A DNA stretch of 64,000 nucleotides, taken from the NCBI GenBank assembly GCA_013153495.1, contig JAADEH010000003.1, forward strand, positions 28,116 through 92,115, in the 5' to 3' direction. A program made the position numbers and the translations under genes. The DNA is from Aquificota bacterium. GTDB lineage: Bacteria > Aquificota > Aquificia > Aquificales > Aquificaceae. Shown here piece by piece: positions 48,332-59,703 of this stretch; position 1 is the first letter of the stretch; every line of letters begins with the position of its first letter. The notes under the pieces are model-generated. The model was not told where the DNA came from. It ran no database searches and saw only the letters and a program-made list of their open reading frames with translations.

Positions 48332-49237
48332 ATGAGCACCTTAACTACAGGAGGAACCGTAGGTCTCGGTCTCAAGAGGGTTTCCGCCACAAAGGAGCCG
48401 GATACAAAGATAAAAAGCTATCCCGAACTTGCCATACTCGTTGACATATCTTCCTGTATAGGTTGCAAAGCCTGTGAAGCAGCCTGCCAGCAGTGGCATG
48501 ACCTGACGCCACCCATAATGACACCTGAGGAGGTAGTGGAGAGAAAGATAGCCGGTTATCAATCTCATCCAGACCTCAGACCCGACCTCTTTATGCTTAT
48601 GAAGTTCAACGAGGTGGAAACTCAGAGGGGTTTTGCATGGCTGATAACTAAGTATCAGTGCATGCACTGCAGAGAACCCGGTTGTCTCATAGCTTGTCCC
48701 TCTCCCGGAGCGGTTGTCCAATATCAAAATGGTGTTGTTGATTTTGACCATTCCAAATGCATAGGTTGCAAGATGTGTTTAGTAGGATGCCCCTTTGATG
48801 TTCCCAGATACGACTCAAATAACAAGCCCTGGAAGTGTAACTTCTGCATAGACCGCGTTTCCGCAGGTTTAGAACCTGCCTGTGTAAAGACCTGTCCTAC
48901 CCAGTGTCTAACTTTTGGCTTTAAAGAGGATATGCTTGAAAAAGGGCAAAAAATAGTGAACGCGCTAAAAGAAAGGGGATATAAAAATGCCGTTCTCTAT
49001 AACCCCGAAGGGGTAGGTGGAACAGGATACATATATGTTCTACCGCATGGTGACCATATAGAGGACTATAGCTTGCCCTCTAAACCTCACATAGATGCTT
49101 CTATTGCTCTGTGGAAAGGTCCTTTAAAGACGCTTGGTAGCTTTGCTTTGTGGGGAGCTATAATTGCCGCATTTCTTCAGCTTGTAATCTGGGGACCAAT
49201 AAAAGTCCTCGGAGGTAAGGAAGAAAAGGAGGAATAA
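48332..49237 (+). CDS. fdoH: Formate dehydrogenase iron-sulfur subunit
   Basis: The 301-residue protein carries four ferredoxin-type cysteine groups (CIGCKACEAACQ, CMHCREPGCLIACP, CIGCKMCLVGCP, CNFCIDR...CVKTCP) that wire electrons from FdoG to FdoI. A single transmembrane helix near the C-terminus (about 265-290, ALWGAIIAAFLQLVIWG) anchors it. It belongs to the FdnH/FdoH type. It follows fdoG by 13 bases and has a GGAGGTGG site. Confidence 0.94.
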   Translation: MSTLTTGGTVGLGLKRVSATKEPDTKIKSYPELAILVDISSCIGCKACEAACQQWHDLTPPIMTPEEVVERKIAGYQSHPDLRPDLFMLMKFNEVETQRGFAWLITKYQCMHCREPGCLIACPSPGAVVQYQNGVVDFDHSKCIGCKMCLVGCPFDVPRYDSNNKPWKCNFCIDRVSAGLEPACVKTCPTQCLTFGFKEDMLEKGQKIVNALKERGYKNAVLYNPEGVGGTGYIYVLPHGDHIEDYSLPSKPHIDASIALWKGPLKTLGSFALWGAIIAAFLQLVIWGPIKVLGGKEEKEE

Positions 49238-49240
49238 GCC

Positions 49241-49873
49241 ATGGCTGTGGGTAGCACTAAATTTCCCGGAGAAATAGAGAGGTTTTCAGCCTTGGATAGA
49301 ATACTGCATTGGGCTAGTGCAGTTGCCTTCCTTTATTGTTTCTTTTCCGGAATAGGTATAGCGTATCCAAAGTTCAGCTGGTTGTTGACTGTTCTTGGCG
49401 GGGGAGAGTTTGCCAGGTGGCTTCACCCTTGGGCAGGTGTAGTCTTCTCCATAGGAGCTATTCTCATGTTTCTCAAGTGGGCAAGGAATATGGTCTTAAC
49501 TTCCGAGGACATAGCCTTCCTAACTCGTATAAAAGCTTACATATCCGGCAAACATGAGGAACTTCCTGAGGCGGGAAAATTCAACGGCGGACAGAAATTA
49601 TATGCTTGGGTAGTTTTCATAAGTGCCTTCCTCTTTTTCCTGAGCGGGATAGCCATGTGGTTTCCCGAAAACTTTGATGTAGGTCTGGTTCGCTGGGCTG
49701 TAGTGCTTCATACCCTGACCTTCATAGTTGCAGGGGCATTCACCGTAATACACATATACATGGGAACTATTGGTGTCCCCGGTTCAATCTGGGGGATGAT
49801 TGGGGGCAAAGTGTCCTCAACTTGGGCTAAGTTTCACCATCCTAAGTGGTATAAGGAGGTGAGGGAGAGATGA
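49241..49873 (+). CDS. fdoI: Formate dehydrogenase cytochrome b subunit
   Basis: This 210-residue, four-helix membrane protein is the FdnI/FdoI-type gamma subunit, with histidines in the helices (RILHWASA, WLHPWAGV, LHTLTFIV and VIHIYMG) that ligate hemes. It passes electrons to the quinone pool. It starts three bases after fdoH and ends overlapping sodC by four bases. Confidence 0.93.
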   Translation: MAVGSTKFPGEIERFSALDRILHWASAVAFLYCFFSGIGIAYPKFSWLLTVLGGGEFARWLHPWAGVVFSIGAILMFLKWARNMVLTSEDIAFLTRIKAYISGKHEELPEAGKFNGGQKLYAWVVFISAFLFFLSGIAMWFPENFDVGLVRWAVVLHTLTFIVAGAFTVIHIYMGTIGVPGSIWGMIGGKVSSTWAKFHHPKWYKEVRER

Positions 49874-50376
49874 AGAAGTTAATTTTGGGAGTTATAACCT
49901 TTACCTGTATTTGTTTTGCTCACGAACTCAAAGCCGAGGCGGAGCTAATAAATCCGGAGGGTAAGAAAATAGGCAAAGCTGTTCTCGTAGAGACCGCAAG
50001 CGGTGTTCTTATAATGGTGAATGCTGAGGGATTACCTCCAAACGCGGAGCTTGCCTTCCACATACACGAAGCGGGAAGATGCGACCCACCGAACTTCAAA
50101 AGTGCCAAAGGACACTTTAACCCTTTTGGAATGCAACATGGACTTCTTAACCCTAAAGGGCACCATGCAGGGGATATGCCTAACGTCTTCACCAACTCGA
50201 AAGGGCAGCTAAGAATCCACATTCACAACACCCTCGTAACCCTCAAAAAAGGAAAAAAGAACAGTCTCTTTAAAGAAGGAGGAACTGCCATAGTCATACA
50301 CAGAAAGGGAGACGATTACAAAAGTGACCCTGCAGGCAACGCTGGACCGAGAATAGCCTGCGGTGTAATAAGATGA
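49870..50376 (+). CDS. sodC: Cu/Zn superoxide dismutase
   Basis: The 168-residue periplasmic enzyme dismutates superoxide. It has a signal peptide (1-17) and every metal ligand: Cu site H64, H66, H82 and H144; Zn site H82, H90, H99 and D102, plus the disulfide cysteines C71 and C164. It overlaps fdoI and fdhE by four bases on each side, so it is translated as part of the formate dehydrogenase operon. A plausible role is protecting the exported selenium and iron-sulfur centres from oxygen by-products. Confidence 0.92.
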   Translation: MKKLILGVITFTCICFAHELKAEAELINPEGKKIGKAVLVETASGVLIMVNAEGLPPNAELAFHIHEAGRCDPPNFKSAKGHFNPFGMQHGLLNPKGHHAGDMPNVFTNSKGQLRIHIHNTLVTLKKGKKNSLFKEGGTAIVIHRKGDDYKSDPAGNAGPRIACGVIR

Positions 50377-51191
50377 AGGTGGATAATCAACTTGCACGGA
50401 TAGAATATTTGAAGGAAAAGTTTCCCGAAGCTAAAGAGATATTGGACTTTGTAGGGGAAATTATAAACTTTCAAAATTCCTTCTCTGACTATATATCCAT
50501 GCATCCGCCCTCTTTTGACATTTACGAAGCGGAAGTTCGATTTAAAAATGGAAAACATGCACTGGATTTACCCTCTTTATATTTGAATGGATACCTCCCT
50601 TACCTTAGGGAGCTTATTAAACGTGCGGGGGAGTGTGGGACGGATACCATTAGGGAGGGGGCGGGGAAAATAGAAAAGCTCGACGATTTAGACTTGCTCG
50701 AGCTTCTAAGGAAGTTCTTAAAAGGCGAAGAGCTTAGTGAGCTGTTAAGAATGCTTTTTATAGCATTTTTACAACCCGTCATGTATAAGCTAAGGAATAA
50801 TTTTAATTTTGAGCAGGAAAAATGGCTTAAAAATGTATGCCCTCTATGTGGGAATAAGCCCTCCGTATCTTACCTGAAAGATACCTATGAGTGGGAAGGG
50901 GCAAGGTTTCTGAGATGTAGCCTATGTTTAACCGACTGGCTATACAACCGAACAAGATGCGCATCCTGTGGAAATGACGATGATAGTTATCTCAGCTACT
51001 TTATAGCCCAAGAAGCTGGGTATATAGAAATTCAAACTTGTTCCTTATGTAATAAATACATAAAGGTTGTAGACCTCAGAAAGGACGGACTTGCGGTTCC
51101 TCATTTAGAGGATATAGCCTCGGTGAGCCTTGACCTTTGGGCTAAGGAAAAAGGTTTTGAAAAAGTTGAAAGAAACCTTTTAGGTTTGTGA
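50373..51191 (+). CDS. fdhE: Formate dehydrogenase accessory protein FdhE
   Basis: FdhE is needed for active respiratory formate dehydrogenases. In E. coli it is an iron-binding rubredoxin-like chaperone that handles the catalytic subunit before Tat export. The 272-residue product has a helical N-terminal part and four CxxC motifs: CPLC (about 152), CSLC (about 180), CASC (about 194) and CSLC (about 221). It overlaps sodC by four bases. The companion FdhD sulfurtransferase is not in the window. Confidence 0.92.
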   Translation: MKVDNQLARIEYLKEKFPEAKEILDFVGEIINFQNSFSDYISMHPPSFDIYEAEVRFKNGKHALDLPSLYLNGYLPYLRELIKRAGECGTDTIREGAGKIEKLDDLDLLELLRKFLKGEELSELLRMLFIAFLQPVMYKLRNNFNFEQEKWLKNVCPLCGNKPSVSYLKDTYEWEGARFLRCSLCLTDWLYNRTRCASCGNDDDSYLSYFIAQEAGYIEIQTCSLCNKYIKVVDLRKDGLAVPHLEDIASVSLDLWAKEKGFEKVERNLLGL

Positions 51192-51192
51192 A

Positions 51193-51720
51193 ATGCTCAG
51201 GAGGAACTTTATAAAAGGAGTTCTATTACTGCCACTTATTAAGTTTGGGAATGTTATGGGAAAGGATATAAATGTATTGGGATGTCCTTTGAAGGAGGAC
51301 AGGCTATACCGTGTGGAAAGCTATCGAATGTTATTTCAGTGGGTAAAGGATGAAAAAGAAGGTATTTACTCGGTGGGGATGATGCCACTTTTGGCTGTTT
51401 TGAGTTATCCAATATACTCCATAAGGATAAAACCTGTAGGAACAGTTCTGGAAAAGGATGACAATTTGGCAGTCGTTGAATCAGGAAAAAGAATCGCAAC
51501 CTTTCCCACACCACTCTCAGGGGAAGTTGTGCAAATAAACCATGAAATTGTGAATAATCCAGAGCTTCTAAATAAAAAGCCCTATACATCCTGGATAGCA
51601 AAACTCAGGGTATCCAAACCTGAAGAGCTAAAACGACTTAAGGGAGCCAAAGATGTGCTGGAGGAGGTCAGAAGAACTATAATCGAGGAAGATATAGATT
51701 GTTCAATGATTGAGGAGTAG
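51193..51720 (+). CDS. GcvH-like lipoyl-domain protein with a Tat-type signal
   Basis: The 175-residue protein has a GcvH-type lipoyl domain (about residues 55-140): AVVESGKR with the presumed lipoylated K99, then PLSGEVVQINHEIVNNPELLN and YTSWIAKLR. Ahead of it is an unusual RRNFIK followed by a hydrophobic run (residues 10-17), which looks like a short Tat signal. GcvH normally works in the glycine cleavage system, but none of its partners is here. In this operon a redox, sulfur-transfer or lipoate-carrier role near the formate dehydrogenase is possible. An alternative start at 51256 would remove the signal. The stop TAG shares its G with tRNA-Sec. Confidence 0.75.
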   Translation: MLRRNFIKGVLLLPLIKFGNVMGKDINVLGCPLKEDRLYRVESYRMLFQWVKDEKEGIYSVGMMPLLAVLSYPIYSIRIKPVGTVLEKDDNLAVVESGKRIATFPTPLSGEVVQINHEIVNNPELLNKKPYTSWIAKLRVSKPEELKRLKGAKDVLEEVRRTIIEEDIDCSMIEE

Positions 51721-51815
51721 GGAGAGGTTGGTAGGCTGGTGCCGCCCCGGGACTTCAAATCCCGTGGGAGGTCTCGCAAGAGGTCTCCGGAGGGTTCGAT
51801 TCCCTCCCTCTCCCG
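51720..51815 (+). tRNA. selC: tRNA-Sec (UCA)
   Basis: The 96-base gene folds with an 8-bp acceptor stem (GGGAGAGG with CCTCTCCC), a long D-arm, anticodon loop CTTCAAA (UCA), an extended variable arm (GGAGGTCTCGCAAGAGGTCTCC), a 5-bp T-stem, and discriminator G. CCA is not encoded. Its first G is the last base of the preceding stop codon, and the desulfurase gene starts 12 bases after it. It is therefore cut out of an mRNA transcript, or it has a hidden promoter inside the preceding gene. Confidence 0.95.
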
Positions 51816-51827
51816 CTTGGGGAAGTT

Positions 51828-52925
51828 ATGAGGCGGATATACTTAGACAATGCAGCAACAACACCGCTTCTACCTCAGGTAAAGGAATTTATAAAGGATA
51901 AGCTCGACCTATTCGGAAACCCTTCAAGCCCTCACCAACTCGGTATCGAAGCAAGAGAGGCTCTTGAGAAGGCAAGGAACAGATTAGCAGACCTTTTAGG
52001 GGTGAAGGCTCAGGAGGTAATCTTTACTTCCTGTGCAACAGAGGGCAATAATGCAATCCTAAGAAATGTAACCGGCGGAAATGTGGTGGTCTCCGCCATA
52101 GAACACAAATCTGTCTCTGAAGTTTGCAAAGTTTTGAGAGATAGGGGAGTGGAGATAAGGGAGGCTCGTGTGAGCAAGGAAGGTGTAATAGACTTAGAAA
52201 ACCTTTACAAGCTCATAGATAAAGATACCGTCCTTGTATCCGTTATGGCTGTAAGCAACGAATTTGGAACGGTGCAACCCATAGAAGAAATTGCAAATAT
52301 GTGTGAAGAGAAGGATGTCCCCTTTCATACCGATGGAGTCCAGGCTCTTGGAAAAGTTCCGTTAGACCTTAAAAAGGTTTCCTATGGAGTTTTTTCGGGA
52401 CACAAGTTTCACGCTCCCAAGGGAGTAGGATTTATGGTCGTAAAAGAATATGCAGACTTTGAGCCACTCCTCCTGGGTGGAGGTCAAGAAAGAGGTATGC
52501 GTAGCGGAACTGAAAACCTCTTGGGTGTATTGGCTATGGCTAAAGCGGGGGAGATAGTTTTGAGTAAGTTGGAAGAGAATTTTAAGAGAATCGGTAGAAT
52601 GAGAGACGATTTCGAAAAGCTACTTAAGGAAAGAATCTCAGGGATTAAAATTGTTGGGGAAAATGTTGAAAGGTCTCCCTATATATCCACTATCCTGTTT
52701 AACCTTGAAGGTTGGAAGTTGGTAGAAAAACTCTCGTCAGTTGGTGTTTTCTGCTCTTCTGGGTCTGCTTGTTTTTCCGGAAAAGAAATGCCAAACACAC
52801 ATCTATTAAAAATGGGATATTCCCCTATTGAGGCAATGGGTATGGTTAGATTTTCCTTCGGGTTAACCAATACGGAGGAGGAGGTGTTTGAAGCGGTCGA
52901 CAAGATATACAAAGCTATACAATAA
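51828..52925 (+). CDS. Cysteine desulfurase (NifS/IscS class)
   Basis: The 365-residue PLP enzyme abstracts sulfur, or selenium, from cysteine or selenocysteine. It has the PLP lysine in SGHKFHAPKG (K193) and a mobile-loop cysteine in SSGSACFSG (C315). The N-terminal YLDNAATTPL is canonical. Directly after tRNA-Sec and in the formate dehydrogenase operon, it could supply selenium to SelD or sulfur for activation of formate dehydrogenase through FdhD; both are inferences. It could also be a general Fe-S desulfurase. Confidence 0.88.
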   Translation: MRRIYLDNAATTPLLPQVKEFIKDKLDLFGNPSSPHQLGIEAREALEKARNRLADLLGVKAQEVIFTSCATEGNNAILRNVTGGNVVVSAIEHKSVSEVCKVLRDRGVEIREARVSKEGVIDLENLYKLIDKDTVLVSVMAVSNEFGTVQPIEEIANMCEEKDVPFHTDGVQALGKVPLDLKKVSYGVFSGHKFHAPKGVGFMVVKEYADFEPLLLGGGQERGMRSGTENLLGVLAMAKAGEIVLSKLEENFKRIGRMRDDFEKLLKERISGIKIVGENVERSPYISTILFNLEGWKLVEKLSSVGVFCSSGSACFSGKEMPNTHLLKMGYSPIEAMGMVRFSFGLTNTEEEVFEAVDKIYKAIQ

Positions 52926-52933
52926 TCTGAAGC

Positions 52934-53641
52934 ATGCGCAAGTTAGCGCTTTCCCTTTTGTTTTCGGTTTCCGCTTTCGGTATAGAGATTTATCTGTCTC
53001 CCAAATATATGACATGGGAAGAGTTTGTACCCTCTAAGGGGAGGCTTTTAAAAGAATCAGGTTTTATTTTAGGGGTCGGGCTTATACATGAAAAGAACTT
53101 ATTCGCCGGGGGAGTTGAGATATACGGTGGCGTCTTGAACTACGACGGTCAAACCCAGGCAGGAACCCCTGTAGAGACGGACACAAGATACTTGGGTGGA
53201 AACGCTCATATAGGTATATGGAAAGAGTGGGGAGAAAAGGTTAAGCTGAAAGGGAATCTCTCTTACCGGGTTGAAAGTTGGATAAGGGACATAAGGTCAA
53301 CATCTCAGGCTGAGGGCTACTCTGAAGTGTGGTTTTTTGATGCTTTGGATGTGGGTCTGAAGATATCAAAGGGAATGTATTACGCCTTCAGCACATACCG
53401 TTTTATGTTCAGAGATGCTCGCATGGAGGCAAGCATAGAAGGTGTTCCCGTCCTAAGACCTAAAAAAGGACCTGCATATGAAATTGGAGCTGGCATCAAG
53501 CTATCTTCCTTCTCGGTGGAGCTTACATACCAATACACAAAATTTCGCCTGTCGGACCCTAAACCTTTTAGAAACGGGTATGTTTTGCAACCCGTGTCCG
53601 TAAGGAAGCTATACATATTGAGGCTATCCAGGGGGTTCTGA
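52934..53641 (+). CDS. Predicted outer-membrane beta-barrel protein
   Basis: The 235-residue protein has a signal peptide (about residues 1-15), alternating hydrophobic and polar strands rich in G, Y and R, and a final aromatic (RLSRGF), all marks of an outer-membrane beta-barrel. The length suits 8-10 strands. I do not recognise the family. It follows the desulfurase by nine bases and converges with upp, overlapping it by 18 bases. Confidence 0.6.
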   Translation: MRKLALSLLFSVSAFGIEIYLSPKYMTWEEFVPSKGRLLKESGFILGVGLIHEKNLFAGGVEIYGGVLNYDGQTQAGTPVETDTRYLGGNAHIGIWKEWGEKVKLKGNLSYRVESWIRDIRSTSQAEGYSEVWFFDALDVGLKISKGMYYAFSTYRFMFRDARMEASIEGVPVLRPKKGPAYEIGAGIKLSSFSVELTYQYTKFRLSDPKPFRNGYVLQPVSVRKLYILRLSRGF

Positions 53642-54250
53642 GAACAATCTGTCTCCCATGTCTCCGAGACCGGGGATTATGAAACCTTTGTGGTTCAATC
53701 CTTCGTCTATGCTTGCGGTTATTATCCTGTGTTTGGGATACATCTCCTCCACCCTTTTTATCCCCTCCGGGGCACAAATTATGTGAACGCTTAAAGTTTC
53801 CTTGGGGGAATGCCTTACAACTTCCTCGAGAGCTTTTATGAGCGTTCCTCCCGTGGCAAGCATCGGGTCCAGAAGGACTGCTCTCTTATCTCTTAAATTA
53901 GGCAGTCGTGAGTAATACACCTTTGATTTTAAAGTTCTCTCGTCCCTCTTTAGAGCTAAAAAACCCGACGGTGCGTTGGGGAGAACCTCAAGAGACCCTT
54001 CTAACATCGGAACTCCCGCTCTCAGGATGGGAATGAACACCACGCTTTCCTCATCGACGAACCTGAACCTTCTCGGTCCTATCCAGGTGTTTATCTCCTT
54101 TTCCGAAGAGGGAAGGTCTTTTAGGGCTTCGTAGGTGAGCAAAGCTGACAGCTCCTTGAGCAAAAGCCTGAGAAGACTTCTGGGTGTGGATATGTCCCTT
54201 ATTAAGTTCAGCTTGTGGGTCAGTATGGGGTGTTCGGGACACTCTACCAA
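53624..54250 (-). CDS. upp: Uracil phosphoribosyltransferase
   Basis: Upp salvages uracil with PRPP to give UMP. The 208-residue product shows the PRPP-binding motif DPMLATGGTL (about residue 130), FIPILRAGVPML and the C-terminal uracil-binding PGLGDMGDRLF. It lies three bases after gspF, as the last gene of the minus-strand group that starts near hemW. Confidence 0.95.
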   Translation of the reverse strand: MVECPEHPILTHKLNLIRDISTPRSLLRLLLKELSALLTYEALKDLPSSEKEINTWIGPRRFRFVDEESVVFIPILRAGVPMLEGSLEVLPNAPSGFLALKRDERTLKSKVYYSRLPNLRDKRAVLLDPMLATGGTLIKALEEVVRHSPKETLSVHIICAPEGIKRVEEMYPKHRIITASIDEGLNHKGFIIPGLGDMGDRLFSEPPG

Positions 54251-54253
54251 CCT

Positions 54254-55447
54254 TTACCTCCCTATGCCGGAAGTTATTTCCGTAAGCGGGAGCAGGACGC
54301 TCACCACTATTATGCCAACTATCGCACCTATTACGAGTATCGATATAGGCTCTATCATCCTGACCCAGAGGTTTATAGTCTTGAGAGCCTCTCTCTGGTA
54401 TAGCTCAGACACGAGTTTTAGCATTTTCTCAAGCTCTCCGCTACTTTCCCCCGTCTCCACGAGGTTAAGAAAGAGAGGTGGAAACACACCGCTCCTTTTC
54501 AAAACCCAGGAGAGGCTTCTTCCCCTCTCTATCTCGGAAGAGAGTTCCTCGAGCTTTGACCTTATGTAAGCGTTGGATATGCTCCGCAGGGAAATCCTGA
54601 AGGCTGTGGTTATGGGAACTGCGGACATGAGCGTCATGTGAAGAGTGTAGGCAAAGCGGGATAGGTTAAAGTAAAGCCCTATCTTTCCCACAACAGGGAC
54701 TTTGAGGAAGAGTTTATCAATTTTCTCCCTCCGGATAAACCTCTCCCTGTATATAAACAGCAGAAGGATTATCGGAAGAGCATACAGAAGGTATGTAAGG
54801 ATGTCCGCAAAGAGGATTATTACCTTGGTTATAAAGGGAAGCTCCTTTCCAAAGCCTTCCAGAACCTTCGCTATTCTCGGGACCACGAACTTCACCGCTA
54901 CGAAGAGAGCAAAGAAACTGAAGCCTATCACCACCGAAGGGTAGGCAACCGCACCCACTATCTTGGACTTCATCTCCGCAACGGTCTCTAAGTGCTTCCC
55001 CGCTATGTGAAAAATCTTTTCCAGGTTCTCGCCCGTTTCCGCTGCGGTCAGCATCTCCGACAGGAACTCGGGAAATATACCGCTGTTTTTAAAAGCTGTT
55101 GACAAACTCTCTCCCCTCTCTACGGCACCCTTTATCTCAAGGAGAGCGGAAGATATGCGCTCGTCTTCCGTCTGGGTTGCCACCAGCTCCAAGGCTTTTG
55201 CGAGGGATATGCCCGACTCGAGAAGTATGGAGAGCTGTATCAGAACGAAGGCAAGGTCTTCCTCGGAAGGACCTTTCAGGTGAAACTCCCTCTTCCAGAA
55301 GGGTTTTTTGTCCGATAGAGGTTCCACCGACAGGGGAAGAATTCCGTCGCTCTTAAGCCTGCTTAAGGCTTCCTTCTTTGAACCCGCTTCTACCTTTCCC
55401 TTTACCCTTCTGCCTTCCTTTATTCCTTCGTAAAGGAACTGAGCCAT
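54254..55447 (-). CDS. gspF: Type II secretion system inner-membrane protein GspF
   Basis: GspF is the platform protein of a type II secretion or type IV pilus-like system. The 397-residue chain has two repeats of the T2SSF domain (about 65-190 and 265-390), with helices at about 170, 220 and 375. The start FLYEGIKEGRRVKGKVEAGSK is typical. It overlaps gspK by one base. The remaining Gsp genes are not in this window. Confidence 0.92.
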   Translation of the reverse strand: MAQFLYEGIKEGRRVKGKVEAGSKKEALSRLKSDGILPLSVEPLSDKKPFWKREFHLKGPSEEDLAFVLIQLSILLESGISLAKALELVATQTEDERISSALLEIKGAVERGESLSTAFKNSGIFPEFLSEMLTAAETGENLEKIFHIAGKHLETVAEMKSKIVGAVAYPSVVIGFSFFALFVAVKFVVPRIAKVLEGFGKELPFITKVIILFADILTYLLYALPIILLLFIYRERFIRREKIDKLFLKVPVVGKIGLYFNLSRFAYTLHMTLMSAVPITTAFRISLRSISNAYIRSKLEELSSEIERGRSLSWVLKRSGVFPPLFLNLVETGESSGELEKMLKLVSELYQREALKTINLWVRMIEPISILVIGAIVGIIVVSVLLPLTEITSGIGR

Positions 55448-56304
55448 CAGTATATCTCCCTATAAACTATCCTGTTGCCGGCTCTGTCGTAAACAAGCTC
55501 GACGGTCGTCTCCTCTTCTCCCGCCTTTACCGTAGCCACTATCCTGAAGTGGGTGCTCTTTACATCTATCATATCCCTTATCCTGTATAGAACGTCAAAG
55601 CTCACGCCCTCCACCAGAACGAGGTCATCGACCTTTTTGAAAGGCTTTGAGCTTCTGTATTCCATTATCCTGTCCGCAACGGTGGAGTCTATGCGTGGGT
55701 CGAGAGCCATAAGGATGTATTTGGGAGCGGTGTTTACGTTTATCTTTCCCGAAGAGTGAACCGTTACCAAACTCAAAAGCCCCGGATAGGAAACGTCTCC
55801 CACCGTCCTTCCGTAAAGCTCCTCCTCTCCCATTCCTATGAACCTCAGTTCGTGAACCGAGTCCATGGGTGCCCTCTTGAGGGGATACTCGCTCTCAAAG
55901 GTTGAAGGACTCTCCCCTATCCAAGCCAACAGCCTGTCCGCATAGCCCGGACTTATCTCCAAAAGGGTAAGGAGTCTTTCAAAAACCTCCCGGTAGGTCT
56001 TTGACTTCCCCACATAGTTCAGGTTAAAAAAGCGGTCTTCGTCGTATATGTTTATCTCCAAGGTTCCCTTTTCCGTCTCTACCACGAAGGGGAAAGCCCA
56101 GGGGTCCGAAAGGGTGTCCACCGAGGAGTCTTCCCTTTTCAATCCTTGGAGTATGTAGGGTATAAGGGAAGTTAAAGCGTGGTAAGCCTGCTGTTTGAGG
56201 TATAGGCTTTGGATGAACCTTGCGGTTGAGCCTGCGGACTGAAGGGTGGAGACAACGTAGCCCGAAAGAACGAGAAAGAAGCTCAAAACTAAGACTACTA
56301 TCAC
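55447..56304 (-). CDS. gspK: GspK-like minor pseudopilin
   Basis: The 285-residue protein has an N-terminal hydrophobic helix (residues 2-20), then a globular domain with the GspK-type helix-hairpin-helix region around INVNTAPKYILMALDP. GspK caps the tip of the pseudopilus. A classical prepilin peptidase cleavage site before the helix is not evident in this start, so the true start may lie a little upstream or it may be an ordinary anchored variant. The GTG at 56304 overlaps the stop region of the upstream gene. Confidence 0.75.
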   Translation of the reverse strand: MIVVLVLSFFLVLSGYVVSTLQSAGSTARFIQSLYLKQQAYHALTSLIPYILQGLKREDSSVDTLSDPWAFPFVVETEKGTLEINIYDEDRFFNLNYVGKSKTYREVFERLLTLLEISPGYADRLLAWIGESPSTFESEYPLKRAPMDSVHELRFIGMGEEELYGRTVGDVSYPGLLSLVTVHSSGKINVNTAPKYILMALDPRIDSTVADRIMEYRSSKPFKKVDDLVLVEGVSFDVLYRIRDMIDVKSTHFRIVATVKAGEEETTVELVYDRAGNRIVYREIY

Positions 56305-56305
56305 A

Positions 56306-56973
56306 TCACCTTGCCACTTCCCACTCGGTTATGAGCTGATTTCCTCTCTTGAAGTGGGAACGGAGCCTAAGATGGAGTATGTCTTTCAGCTTCTTAAAAC
56401 CCTCTCCTCCCACGAGGGTCGGAACATTCTCACCTCCCACTATTACCGGCAGGTGAATTAATCTGATTTCATCGACCACACGCCTCCTCACGAACTCCCA
56501 GTTTATGGAAGCTCCCCCCTCCACCATGAGAGTTTTAATCCCCATGTCGTAGAGCTTGGGAAGCAGAAGGTCGAAATCCACCAGCTCGTCCCCCGCCACC
56601 ACCACCTGTGCTCCCTTCTCCTTTATCTTCTCCAACCTCTCCTTCGGTGCCCTTTCGGTGGTGGCTATTATGGTGGGTGCCTCTTCGGTGTTTAAGACGT
56701 TTGCATCTAAGGGAACATTTGCGGTGGAGCAGGGAATTATGCGTGTGGGGTTCTTCCCCTTAACATACCTTACGGTCAGGCTCGGATTGTCGGTTCTCAC
56801 CGTTTCACAGCCCACCATTATCCCGTCAACCTTAGCCCTTATCTCGTGCAGATACCTGTATGCCTCGTCGTCCATAAGGCTCATAAGCTCCTTGCTGGAA
56901 GCACCTCTGTATAGGGTCAGTTTCCCGTCTATGCTCACCTCCGAGACGATTATCACGTATGGTCTCTTTTCCA

Positions 56974-56974
<1 letters not shown>
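56306..56974 (-). CDS. RibD C-terminal-type reductase (pyrimidine reductase)
   Basis: This 222-residue protein is the stand-alone reductase of riboflavin synthesis, without the deaminase domain of bacterial RibD. It has PYVIIVSEVSIDGKL, KVDGIMVGCETVRTDNPSL and the NADPH loop EGGASINW (quoted with the preceding LMV). Archaea and yeast use this separate enzyme on the diaminopyrimidine, so a similar order is possible here. The ATG at 56974 overlaps the preceding stop (TGATG). Confidence 0.82.
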
Positions 56975-59702
<2,728 letters not shown>

Positions 59703-59703
<1 letters not shown>

